From Desulforudis sp. (GTDB lineage: Bacteria > Bacillota > Desulfotomaculia > Desulfotomaculales > Desulforudaceae), in contig JACUUW010000019.1 in the NCBI GenBank assembly GCA_014859075.1, forward strand, positions 1-16,529: DNA of 16,529 nucleotides, read 5' to 3'. The position numbers and the translations under genes are program-made. Position 1 is the stretch's first letter. Every line of letters begins with the position of its first letter. Positions 1-6,909 of this stretch are shown one piece after another. The notes beneath the pieces were generated by a model. It had not been told where the DNA came from. It did no database searches and saw only the letters and a list, made by a program, of their open reading frames with translations.

Positions 1-555
1 TAGGTCGATGAATTCGATCGCGCCCTCCGGAATCCCGGAGTGCGTGGCGGCCCCGGCAATGAGCCGGGCGATCGCCGTGTTGGAATGGATGGCCTCACTG
101 CCGCCCCGGAGCACGACCGCGTTGCCGGCCTTGAGACAGAGTCCGGCGGCGTCGACGGTAACGTTGGGGCGGGCCTCGTAGATCATCCCGATCACCCCGA
201 GTGGTACCCGCATTTTCCCGACCTGTAGACCGTTCGGCCTGGTGACCATATCCAGGACCTCACCCACCGGGTCGGGCAGGTTGATGATGACGCCCAGCCC
301 GTCGGCCATGTCCCGAATGCGTGATTCGGTAAGCAGCAACCGGTCCAACAGGGCCCGCGACAAGCCCCGTGCCTCACCGGCGGCGATGTCCCGGGCATTC
401 GCCTCCAGGATGACGGACGCGTTCTCGAGCAAGGCCGCGGCCATCGCCTCCAGGGCACGGTCCTTGACGTCGGTGGAAAGGTAGGCCAACATCCGAGACG
501 CTTCCCGGGCCCGGGACGCCTTTTCGACCACCGCCTGTGTGATTGGGTCGCTCAT
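1..555 (-). CDS. proA: Glutamate-5-semialdehyde dehydrogenase (gamma-glutamyl phosphate reductase), C-terminus cut by window edge
   Basis: Read on the minus strand from an ATG at 553-555, this gives 185 residues with no stop before the window edge. It catalyses the second step of proline synthesis, the NADPH-dependent reduction of gamma-glutamyl phosphate to glutamate-5-semialdehyde, in the cytoplasm. The family signature is clear: an N-terminal helical stretch with LEANARDI, followed by PLGVIGMIYEARPNVTVDAA and the LKAGNAVVLRGGSEA segment typical of ProA. The family is usually about 415-430 residues, so less than half is visible, and the catalytic cysteine lies outside the window. A good Shine-Dalgarno (AGGAGG) stands about 6 bases before the ATG. 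It is the last visible gene of a proB-HIT-proA run, 34 bases after the HIT gene, so cotranscription is likely. Confidence 0.97.
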   Translation of the reverse strand, partial: MSDPITQAVVEKASRAREASRMLAYLSTDVKDRALEAMAAALLENASVILEANARDIAAGEARGLSRALLDRLLLTESRIRDMADGLGVIINLPDPVGEVLDMVTRPNGLQVGKMRVPLGVIGMIYEARPNVTVDAAGLCLKAGNAVVLRGGSEAIHSNTAIARLIAGAATHSGIPEGAIEFIDL

Positions 556-589
556 CCGTATCTCCTCCTTTGTCGGTTCATTCGGTGTG

Positions 590-1087
590 TTAAACCTCTT
601 CAATAGCCGCACGCAACTTGCGGTAGGTATCGTCCAGACCTTCAGAAATAACCTTTACGTCCCCGAGGACGGGCATGAAGTTCGTGTCCCCGTTCCAGCG
701 GGGGACGATGTGGATATGGAAGTGGCCCGGAATGCCGGCGCCGGCCACCCGGCCCACGTTGATCCCGATGTTGAAACCGTCCGGACTGAAAGCCCGGCGC
801 AGTACCTCTACCATCCAACGCGTCACTTCAAACAGCTCCAGCATCTCCTCCGCGGCCAGCTCCTCTATGTCGCCGACGTGGCGTTTAGGGGCCACGAGCA
901 GGTGGCCGTTGTTGTAAGGGTATAAGTTCAAGATGACGAAGCAGCACCGGGTCCGGGTCAGGAGATAGTTCTCGGCATCCCGGCCCGGATCGCCGTGGAG
1001 CTTCTCGCAGAAGATACAGTCCGGATCAGGATCTTTTGCCGCGCCGGTGACGTAACGGCTTCGCCATGGCGCCCACAGTTTGTCCAA
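590..1087 (-). CDS. HIT-family nucleotide hydrolase/transferase (Ap4A-phosphorylase-like)
   Basis: A 165-residue histidine-triad protein. The HxHxH motif is at residues 122-126 (GHFHIHIV), the family's catalytic site for cleaving nucleoside phosphate bonds such as diadenosine polyphosphates or AMP conjugates. The N-terminus (LWAPWRSRYV) and a CxxC at 24-27 resemble the actinobacterial and clostridial Ap4A-phosphorylase-like branch, not the short Hint branch; the exact substrate cannot be read from sequence. The start is TTG (1085-1087), chosen because a strong AGGAGGG lies about 8 bases before it and the family begins MxxLWAPWR. It lies 14 bases after proB and 34 bases before proA, an unusual position between two genes that are normally adjacent, so it is probably cotranscribed with proline synthesis. 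The length is normal for the family. Confidence 0.94.
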   Translation of the reverse strand: MDKLWAPWRSRYVTGAAKDPDPDCIFCEKLHGDPGRDAENYLLTRTRCCFVILNLYPYNNGHLLVAPKRHVGDIEELAAEEMLELFEVTRWMVEVLRRAFSPDGFNIGINVGRVAGAGIPGHFHIHIVPRWNGDTNFMPVLGDVKVISEGLDDTYRKLRAAIEEV

Positions 1088-1101
1088 AAACGCGTCCCTC
1101 C

Positions 1102-2226
1102 TTAAGGTTCAATAACCATGTTGTTGCGGTGTATGATTTCCTCGGAGTGGCGGTAACCCAGAATTTCCGGCACCGCCGTGGTCTTACAGCCCTTGATGCG
1201 GTCGATCTCGGCGGCTGAATAATTGGCCAACCCCCGGCCGATTTCCCGGCCGTCGGGATCAACGATGCTGACCGTCTGACCGATTTCGAACCCACCCTCC
1301 ACGGCCACCACACCGGACGGCAGAAGGCTTCCGCCCTTTTCCCGCAAAGCCCGGGCCGCACCCGCGTCCACCATTATCCGCCCGCCCACCGAGGCGCCGT
1401 AGGCGATCCACTGCTTGCGCATTTCCATCCGGTGCGGCACCGCGCGGAAAACGGTGCCAAGCTCCTCCCCCGCCAGAATCCGGCGCAGGACGTTTTCCGC
1501 GGACGACCGGGCGATCACGGTGGGCACTCCGGCGTGGGTGGCGATCCGGGCGGCCTGCAGCTTGGTAATCATGCCGCCCGTACCGAGGCGGCTGCCGGCG
1601 GCACCCGCCAGTCTCTCGATTTCAGGGGTGATTTCGTCAATCCAGGAGATCAGCCGGGCGTCCGGTTCGCTGCGTGGGTCAGCAGTGTACAGACCATCCG
1701 TGTCAGTGAGCATGAGCAGCAGATCGGCATCAATCAGCCCGGCCACCAGGGCCGAAAGGTAGTCGTTATCCCCGAGTTTTATTTCGTCCACGGCCACCGT
1801 ATCGTTCTCGTTGATGATCGGCACCACCCCGAATCCCAACAGGGCGCGCAGGGTGTTCTGGGCATTGAGAAACCGCCGGCGCTCCGCAAAGTCCTCCCGG
1901 GTGAGCAAAACCTGGCCGGCGGTGATGCCGTGCTCGGCAAAAAATTTCTCGTACATGTGCAGGAGCATGCCTTGGCCGATGGCGGCACAGGCCTGCTTTT
2001 CGGGGATGGTCCGCGGCGCCCGTCTCAACCCAAGCTTCCCGGCGCCGGCCCCGATTGCACCCGAAGTCACCAGCAGCACTTCCCGGCCCTGGTTGTGCAG
2101 ATCGGCCAACTGTCGCACCAGAATCTCGATGGTGTTCAGGTCAAGTTTGCCCGTGTCGTAGGCCAGCGAACTCGTGCCGATCTTGACTACAAGCCGCTTG
2201 CAGTTTATAAAATCCGCCCTCTGCAC
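1102..2226 (-). CDS. proB: Glutamate 5-kinase with PUA domain
   Basis: A 374-residue enzyme that phosphorylates glutamate to gamma-glutamyl phosphate, the first and normally proline-inhibited step of proline synthesis. The amino-acid kinase domain covers about residues 10-260, with VVKIGTSS near the N-terminus, VTSGAIGAG near 53, IINENDTV near 135 and the GTGGMxTK loop near 215. The C-terminal PUA domain covers about 280-355. This is the normal full-length architecture. The start is GTG (2224-2226) with a modest GGAG about 6 bases upstream; residues from RADFINCKRLVVKIG match the family start well. A 200-bp AT-rich repeat region separates it from obg, so it may have its own promoter (see the -10-like box at 2287-2292). 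It is followed closely by the HIT gene and proA. Confidence 0.98.
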   Translation of the reverse strand: MQRADFINCKRLVVKIGTSSLAYDTGKLDLNTIEILVRQLADLHNQGREVLLVTSGAIGAGAGKLGLRRAPRTIPEKQACAAIGQGMLLHMYEKFFAEHGITAGQVLLTREDFAERRRFLNAQNTLRALLGFGVVPIINENDTVAVDEIKLGDNDYLSALVAGLIDADLLLMLTDTDGLYTADPRSEPDARLISWIDEITPEIERLAGAAGSRLGTGGMITKLQAARIATHAGVPTVIARSSAENVLRRILAGEELGTVFRAVPHRMEMRKQWIAYGASVGGRIMVDAGAARALREKGGSLLPSGVVAVEGGFEIGQTVSIVDPDGREIGRGLANYSAAEIDRIKGCKTTAVPEILGYRHSEEIIHRNNMVIEP

Positions 2227-2250
2227 CGCTCTCCATCCCTTAACCCCGTA

Positions 2251-2401
2251 GAATACAGAATTCAGGAGTCAGAATAAGCGGAAGGAATTATATAACTACT
2301 TCCTCTGACCTTCCGAATTCTGTGTTTCCGAATTCTTTGGACCCATTAATCTTCCTCTTTCTTCTGGATTCTGAATTCGGGATTCTGAATTCTGATTTCT
2401 T
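2251..2401. repeat. Inverted heptanucleotide-array element between obg and proB
   Basis: The obg-proB gap is AT-rich and dominated by 7-bp units. The left arm at 2251-2278 reads gaataca, gaattca, ggagtca, gaataag in exact 7-bp register. The right arm at 2367-2401 reads gattctg, aattcgg, gattctg, aattctg, atttctt, which are the same units on the opposite strand; 2367-2380 and 2381-2394 are a 14-bp tandem pair differing at one base. Between the arms, ccgaattct occurs twice, and cggaagg (2279-2285) can pair with ccttccg. There are five GAATTC sites in about 125 bp. No ORF is supported here. It looks like a small non-coding dispersed element. Confidence 0.75.
2287..2292 (-). promoter_or_regulatory. 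Possible -10 box of a proB promoter
   Basis: On the minus strand this is a perfect TATAAT about 60 bases before the proB GTG, inside the AT-rich heptad element. No good TTGACA-like -35 is present at 16-18 bases, so this is a weak call. If real, the repeat element supplies the proB promoter. Confidence 0.3.
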
Positions 2402-2426
2402 GCCCCAATGATAGCACAAAAATCCG

Positions 2427-3716
2427 CTAACTTACAGGGTTCTCGACATACTCAAATTCGAAATCACCGATTCTTACCGTATCTCCCGCCCTGATGCCGC
2501 GGGCCTGCAGGGCCTCCTCAATCCCGACCCGGTTGAACCAGAATTGCAGGTGGTCGACCGCCTCCGGGTTACCGAGATCGGTCATGGCCACCCGGCGTTC
2601 AACTTCCCGGCCGCGCACCGTAAAGGTGTCGCCGTCTTTGGCCACCGTGAAACGCGGCTCTCGGGCCTCATCCGCCTCGCCCGCCTCATCCCGTGGTGCC
2701 GCCTGGTGCAGCGGTGCCGCCGGAATTGTCTCCAGAACCTGGTGCACCCTGAAGATGAGCCGTTCCAACCCCTCACCGGTCAAGGCCGAGGTTCTGAATA
2801 ACTCGTAACGGTTCCCCAAGGCCGCCGCCAGACGTTCCACGTTTTCGCCCGCTCCGGGGAGATCGATCTTGTTGGCGACGACGATCATCGGCCGTGACGC
2901 CAATTGCGGGTCATAGGCGGCCAGTTCGCGGTTAATGACATCGAAGTCCTCCACCGGATCACGACCCTCACGCCCCGAGACGTCCACCACGTGCAACAAA
3001 ACCCTGGTCCGCTCCACGTGCCGCAGAAAACGGTGACCCAGCCCGACACCCTCGTGGGCGCCCTTGATCAGGCCGGGAATATCGGCCAGGACAAAACTCG
3101 ACCCCTCATCCACGCGCACCACTCCCAGGTGCGGCTCAAGCGTCGTGAACGGGTAATCGGCAATTTTGGGTCGCGCCGCGGAGACTCGAGAGATGATCGT
3201 CGACTTTCCCGCATTCGGAAACCCGACCAGCCCGACATCGGCCAGGAGTTTCAGCTCCAGCTCCAACCATAGTTCTTCTCCGGGCTCACCTTTTTCAGCG
3301 AAACCGGGTACCCGCCTCCGGGGGGTGGCGAAACGCGCGTTTCCCCGGCCGCCCCGACCGCCCCGGGCCACCCGGTACTCCTGGCCGTCCACCGTCAGAT
3401 CGGCCAGCAGGTGCCCGTCAACGGCCCGCCGGACCACGGTGCCCACCGGAACCCTTATGACCAGATCCTCGCCCTTGCGGCCGTGCCTGTCATTGCCCTG
3501 GCCGTGCGTGCCCCGTTCGGCCTTGTAGTGCCGGCGGTGGCGAAAGTCCACCAGGGTGCGCAGTCCCTCGTCAGCCCGCAGGATAACGTGTCCCCCCCGG
3601 CCCCCGTCCCCTCCGGACGGGCCGCCGTAGGGCACATATTTCTCACGTCGAAAGGCCGCACAGCCGTTGCCGCCGTCACCGGCCTTGAAGTAGACCTTGG
3701 CGTAATCCTTGAACAA
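2427..3716 (-). CDS. obg: Obg/CgtA GTPase (ribosome assembly and stress GTPase)
   Basis: A 429-residue essential GTPase that binds the 50S subunit and, in Bacillus, links GTP level to ribosome assembly, the stress response and sporulation. The glycine-rich Obg fold spans about 1-158 (KAGDGGNG, GGPSGGDGGRGG). The G domain has G1 GFPNAGKS at 165-172, TT at 191-192, G3 DIPG at 212-215, G4 NKID at 282-285 and SAL at 310-312. A C-terminal OCT domain fills about 350-425, the usual three-domain Gram-positive form. The start is TTG (3714-3716), with GGGAGGAG about 8 bases upstream lying inside the end of spo0B. The spo0B stop is only 4 bases before this start, so translation is probably coupled, as in the Bacillus spo0B-obg operon. 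The stop is TAG at 2427. Confidence 0.99.
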   Translation of the reverse strand: MFKDYAKVYFKAGDGGNGCAAFRREKYVPYGGPSGGDGGRGGHVILRADEGLRTLVDFRHRRHYKAERGTHGQGNDRHGRKGEDLVIRVPVGTVVRRAVDGHLLADLTVDGQEYRVARGGRGGRGNARFATPRRRVPGFAEKGEPGEELWLELELKLLADVGLVGFPNAGKSTIISRVSAARPKIADYPFTTLEPHLGVVRVDEGSSFVLADIPGLIKGAHEGVGLGHRFLRHVERTRVLLHVVDVSGREGRDPVEDFDVINRELAAYDPQLASRPMIVVANKIDLPGAGENVERLAAALGNRYELFRTSALTGEGLERLIFRVHQVLETIPAAPLHQAAPRDEAGEADEAREPRFTVAKDGDTFTVRGREVERRVAMTDLGNPEAVDHLQFWFNRVGIEEALQARGIRAGDTVRIGDFEFEYVENPVS

Positions 3717-3720
3717 AGGG

Positions 3721-4368
3721 TTACTCCTCCCGTCGGGGAAAGACCAGAAAAATCCTGGTGCTTGATTTCTCCACCAGGACGCTGGCCCGGCCCTCGAAAG
3801 GTTCCAGGCTCATGTTCACCTGGGCCAGGCTTTCTTCCAAGCCCTTCACGGACGCATCCCCCGTGACCGGCAGTTCAACCCGGAAAATGAACTTGTTGTC
3901 GGCACCCACGACCGTTACGGTCACCGGTTCGCTGATACCTTCCAGGAAGGCCAACAGGACACCGATATCGGCGAACGCCTGAACCAGCAGGCTCCTGATT
4001 TCGTCCCCGGCCACCGGCCAACCGTCCAACTCCGTCTTGATGTCGAAAACCAGCGGAATCCCATACCGGACCGCTTGCTGTTGAAAGGCGAGCAGGGCGG
4101 TGGCCACTTCCGGGGAAGGGGTTTTCACAATCTTGGTGATCTCCCTGATTTGCCCGGACACTTGTCCGATGTATTCCCTTATGCGTTCGGTTCTATTCAG
4201 TTGTGCCAGCCCGGAGATGACTTGCAGGTGATTCTGAAAGTCATGGCTGTAGTTTCGAATAAATTGCAGAAGTTCTGCCGACACCTGATGCTCTCCCCCC
4301 CCCATAAAGTAGTCATCAAAGTAGTCATCGGTTTGCCGACCTTGGAAATTAAGAACTGTTCCCCTCAT
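3721..4368 (-). CDS. spo0B: Spo0B-like sporulation initiation phosphotransferase
   Basis: A 215-residue protein with the Spo0B-type helical hairpin. NYSHDFQNHLQVISGLAQL holds the phospho-accepting histidine at residue 42, matching the RHDWMNKLQLI region of Bacillus Spo0B. The C-terminal two thirds would be the degenerate ATPase-like domain (Spo0B does not bind ATP). Its role is phosphate relay from Spo0F to Spo0A. Gene order supports this: spo0B lies directly before obg in endospore formers. The start is uncertain. ATG 4366-4368 has no Shine-Dalgarno; a GTG at 4282-4284 follows GGGGGGGGGAGAG by 8 bases and would give 187 residues with the histidine at 14. The N-terminus carries a 12-bp tandem duplication (DDYFDDYF) and a nine-C run at 4295-4303. 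Alternatively it could be a Spo0B-fold sensor-kinase fragment. Confidence 0.84.
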   Translation of the reverse strand: MRGTVLNFQGRQTDDYFDDYFMGGGEHQVSAELLQFIRNYSHDFQNHLQVISGLAQLNRTERIREYIGQVSGQIREITKIVKTPSPEVATALLAFQQQAVRYGIPLVFDIKTELDGWPVAGDEIRSLLVQAFADIGVLLAFLEGISEPVTVTVVGADNKFIFRVELPVTGDASVKGLEESLAQVNMSLEPFEGRASVLVEKSSTRIFLVFPRREE

Positions 4369-4442
4369 AGTGTTTAAGGAGCGCTGTAGACCGAGGTGAT
4401 TATGAACTGGCGGGTGTACTGGTATTTCTCAGTGGGCTCCTT

Positions 4443-5363
4443 ATGATCCTCTGGGGGCTTCGCCTGGTGCAGGGCGGACTGGAAAACCTGGCCCGGGAAA
4501 AAATCCGCCGGGCTTTACTGCGCCTGGCCGGAACCCCGTTCACCGCCGCGGTGACGGGACTGGTCACGACCGCCCTTGTGCAAAGCAGTACGGCGGTTTC
4601 GGTGTTTACCATCGGTTTCGTGAACAGCCGCATCATGACCCTGCCCCAAGCGATCGGGGTCATTCTCGGCGCCAACGTGGGGACCTGTCTTACAGTACAG
4701 CTGATGTCCCTGGATATCGGCCGCGTGGCCCTGCCGGCGGTCGTGGCCGGCGGTATCCTGTGGGCGGTTGGACGCCGGAGTGCGGTTTCCCGGCTGGGCG
4801 AGGCCATGGTCGGCTTCGGCTTGATCTTCTTGGGTTTGAACGCACTGGCGGCGGCGTTCGCCCCCTGGGCCGCTGAACCGTGGTTCGGCGAATTGCTGGC
4901 CGGCCTAGGTGACAATCACCTCGGCGCCGCCGCCGCCGGGGCTCTGTTTACCGGAATCCTACACTCCTCAGCCACGAGCACCGGGCTCGTGATCGCCCTG
5001 GCCCGGGATGAACTGATTGGACTGCCCACCGCGGTGGCCTTTATTCTGGGGAATAACGTCGGCACCTGCTTCACGGCCATTCTTGCCAGCCTGGGTAGTT
5101 CGGCCGCCGGAAAGCGGGTGGCGGCCGCCCACCTTATTGTAAACCTCGCCGGCGCGGTCGTCGTCCTGCCGTTCGCCACTCAATTCGCCGTCCTGATCCG
5201 GATGTCCGGTTCGGAACTCCCAGGCCAGGTGGCCATAGCCCATACCGTTTTCAACGTCGCTTCCTCCCTGGCCTTTCTGCCCTTCATCCAGCCGTTCACC
5301 GCACTCTTGACCAGAATCGTGCCGGGGAACGGCTACAGGGACCGAATCCGGGAACCCCGATAG
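4443..5363 (+). CDS. Na/Pi-cotransporter family protein, N-terminus apparently frameshifted
   Basis: A 306-residue polytopic membrane protein, read from ATG 4443. It carries the two inverted Na/Pi-cotransporter repeats: QSSTA at 47-51 with GANVGTC at 76-82, and HSSAT at 174-178 with GNNVGTC at 203-209. These motifs are diagnostic of the NptA/YjbB family that moves phosphate with sodium. No C-terminal PhoU-like domain is present, so this is the short form. The reading frame stays open and hydrophobic upstream to 4371 (ELAGVLVFLSGLL before the ATG), as expected for the first helix, but contains no ATG, GTG or TTG. An ATG at 4402 with a good GAGGTG just upstream is one base out of frame; one extra G after it would give MELAGVLVFLSGLL, about 320 residues. 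It is the only plus-strand gene, divergent from spo0B and overlapping the carboxypeptidase gene 3' to 3' by 31 bp. Confidence 0.85.
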   Translation: MILWGLRLVQGGLENLAREKIRRALLRLAGTPFTAAVTGLVTTALVQSSTAVSVFTIGFVNSRIMTLPQAIGVILGANVGTCLTVQLMSLDIGRVALPAVVAGGILWAVGRRSAVSRLGEAMVGFGLIFLGLNALAAAFAPWAAEPWFGELLAGLGDNHLGAAAAGALFTGILHSSATSTGLVIALARDELIGLPTAVAFILGNNVGTCFTAILASLGSSAAGKRVAAAHLIVNLAGAVVVLPFATQFAVLIRMSGSELPGQVAIAHTVFNVASSLAFLPFIQPFTALLTRIVPGNGYRDRIREPR

Positions 5364-6544
5364 AGACTGGAGCGCCGGCGGCGGACGGTAAACCGCAACA
5401 GGCCGACAAACAGTATAAAAACGCCCACTCCCAGGCCGCTACGGAACCACCAGGTCGTGTAGACCAACCGGCCCACGTCGTGACCGGCCACCAACGGGAC
5501 CTGTCCCACTTCTTCGCCCGCGTAAAACACAGCCAACTCGCCGACCGGTTCGTCCCGGCGCAGGGGCGCGATCAATTCACGGTCAAGCCTGACCTCCCAG
5601 CGACCGGCCTCCGGCCGGTCCACCGGAATCACGTGCGCCAGACCGGCCCCGGCCAAGAGATGCGCCGTGCTTTGGCCGTAGACCACCGGCACCGAACATA
5701 CGGGGTCACCCTCGATAACCATGTCCACCTCTTGGAAACGGTCAAACCCGTAGTCCAACAGTGTGGCCGTGTCCGTCCAGATCAGGTCGTTTTCGCTCTT
5801 GAGCACCACGGACACCAACGTGCGCCCGTCCTTCTCGGCGGCGGCGATCAAGCACTGTCCCGCTTTTGAAGTGTAACCGGTCTTAAGGCCGATGACACCG
5901 TCATATTGCCAGAGCAAATTGTTGGTGTTTTTCAAGAGACTCAAGGCCTCCTGATCTTCACGCACCAGTTGGTGTGTCTGCGTGCCGGCCATCCGCCGGA
6001 TGAGCGGCTCCGCCAGGGCCGCCCGGCCGATCAGGGCCAGATCCCGGGCCGTGGTATAGTGCTGATCATCGTGCAAACCATGCGGATTGACGAAATGACT
6101 GTTCTGCGCGCCCAGACGGCGGGCTTCTTCGTTCATCATCGCCGCAAAGCCCTCAACCGAACCGCCCAGGTGCTCGGCCGCCGCAGTGGTAGCGTCGTTG
6201 GCCGAATTCAGCAGTATGCACCAGAGCAGATCTTCCAGGCTGAACCGTTCTCCCGGGGTAGACCAGATAGCCGAACCGCCGGCATAGACGGCACTCTCGC
6301 TCATCGCCACCACTTCGTCGAGGTTACCGTTCCTGGCAACCAACAAGGCGGTCAGCGCCTTGGTGGTGCTGGCCGGATACATTATCTTGTCCGCGTTTTT
6401 TTCGTAAAGAAATTGACCGGAGCCAAGATCAAGTAGTACCGCGGCTTCCCCCGTGATCTCGGGTTCTTCCGCGTATGCATCTCCGGTCAGAATCAAAAGA
6501 CTGAAAAGAAATATTGCCGTGTAGAGAAGTTTGCTTCTGTCCAT
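5333..6544 (-). CDS. D-alanyl-D-alanine carboxypeptidase (PBP5/DacF type)
   Basis: A 403-residue serine-type D,D-carboxypeptidase that trims the terminal D-Ala of peptidoglycan stem peptides outside the membrane. An N-terminal signal peptide (hydrophobic 7-20, AYA-EE cleavage region near 25) is followed by the peptidase S11 domain with SxxK at 59-62 (STTK), SxN at 114-116 (SAN) and KTG at 221-223. A PBP5-type C-terminal beta domain follows at about 275-365. The C-terminus has a membrane helix (about 375-392) and a basic tail, where canonical PBP5 enzymes have an amphipathic anchor. The ORF can be extended to 6604, but ATG 6542-6544 is chosen: it begins a proper signal peptide, has GGGAG 4 bases upstream, and a near-consensus promoter lies inside the longer version. 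In a spore former, a DacF-like role is possible but not shown. Confidence 0.93.
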   Translation of the reverse strand: MDRSKLLYTAIFLFSLLILTGDAYAEEPEITGEAAVLLDLGSGQFLYEKNADKIMYPASTTKALTALLVARNGNLDEVVAMSESAVYAGGSAIWSTPGERFSLEDLLWCILLNSANDATTAAAEHLGGSVEGFAAMMNEEARRLGAQNSHFVNPHGLHDDQHYTTARDLALIGRAALAEPLIRRMAGTQTHQLVREDQEALSLLKNTNNLLWQYDGVIGLKTGYTSKAGQCLIAAAEKDGRTLVSVVLKSENDLIWTDTATLLDYGFDRFQEVDMVIEGDPVCSVPVVYGQSTAHLLAGAGLAHVIPVDRPEAGRWEVRLDRELIAPLRRDEPVGELAVFYAGEEVGQVPLVAGHDVGRLVYTTWWFRSGLGVGVFILFVGLLRFTVRRRRSSLYRGSRIRSL

Positions 6545-6572
6545 GCTACTCCCGCAACAATGGTTTTTTTTT

Positions 6573-6601
6573 ATTATAACGGAGACAAACCGTGTTGTGA
6601 A
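6573..6601 (-). promoter_or_regulatory. Near-consensus sigma-A promoter for the carboxypeptidase gene
   Basis: On the minus strand, TTCACA (6596-6601, five of six matches to TTGACA) is separated by exactly 17 bases from a perfect TATAAT (6573-6578). It predicts a transcript start near 6566, about 22 bases before the ATG at 6544. This is the best promoter in the window and supports independent vegetative expression of this gene. Confidence 0.8.
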
Positions 6602-6605
6602 CACG
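6591..6605. promoter_or_regulatory. Palindrome overlapping the -35 box, candidate operator
   Basis: cgtgtt-gtg-aacacg is a perfect 6-3-6 inverted repeat that covers the -35 hexamer of the carboxypeptidase promoter. The position fits a repressor site, but I cannot name the regulator and the palindrome is short. Confidence 0.45.
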
Positions 6606-6644
6606 AAGTCGCTGACGCGGCGATCAAGCCTTTCGGCTGGGTTG

Positions 6645-6860
6645 TCAGGATGCGACCTTGAAACCGGCCTGGACCACGGCCCGCACCAACTCTTCCCGTC
6701 CGGTCCGCCCGGGGTCGTAGTCCACCCCGACTTCCCCGGCCTGCAGATCCACCGCGACCGCGGTTACCCCGTGAACCTGTAGAAGCGCGCGCTCCACCGC
6801 GGCCACGCAGCCGCCGCAGGTCATGCCCTGAACAGTGAGAGTTTCGGTCGTCAAAGCCAT
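6645..6860 (-). CDS. Small HMA-domain heavy-metal-binding protein (CopZ-like)
   Basis: A 71-residue single HMA domain with the metal-binding loop GMTCGGC at residues 12-18 (Cys15 and Cys18) and the usual beta-alpha-beta-beta-alpha-beta length. CopZ-type proteins carry Cu(I), and related ones other soft metals, in the cytoplasm, and deliver it to P-type ATPases or regulators. An ATG at 6858-6860 with GGAGG about 9 bases upstream supports the start. It lies 49 bases downstream of the protease gene, so it may be cotranscribed. No copper ATPase or CsoR/CueR-type regulator is visible nearby, so the partner is unknown. Metal identity is inference from family only. Confidence 0.87.
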   Translation of the reverse strand: MALTTETLTVQGMTCGGCVAAVERALLQVHGVTAVAVDLQAGEVGVDYDPGRTGREELVRAVVQAGFKVAS

Positions 6861-6881
6861 AAGGCTGTCCCTCCGCTTTGA

Positions 6882-6909
6882 AATAAGTTAATAAGTTAGT
6901 GCCTGGCAC
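6882..6909. repeat. 8-bp tandem plus GTGCCTGGCAC palindrome after htrA
   Basis: aataagtt occurs twice in tandem (6882-6897), followed by the palindrome gtgcctggcac (6899-6909), which abuts the htrA stop codon. With only one central base, the palindrome cannot form a good RNA hairpin and has no T-run on the minus strand, so it is not called a terminator. It may be a protein site or a remnant of a dispersed repeat. Confidence 0.4.

Noticed and set aside
1432..2277. 281-codon plus-strand ORF opposite proB
   Set aside because: Shadow of proB; composition is typical of antisense frames and no motif was recognised.
4369..4442. Sigma-H or sigma-A promoter for spo0B
   Set aside because: I looked for AGGAWWT/GAAT and TTGACA/TATAAT pairs on the minus strand; the best candidates had too many mismatches or wrong spacing.
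6545..6604. 20-residue N-terminal extension of the carboxypeptidase from ATG 6604
   Set aside because: It would place the promoter inside the coding region and put a polar Lys/His/Cys stretch before the signal peptide; ATG 6544 has a ribosome site.
6899..6909. GTGCCTGGCAC as the htrA terminator
   Set aside because: One-base loop, five-base arms and no T-run on the transcribed strand.
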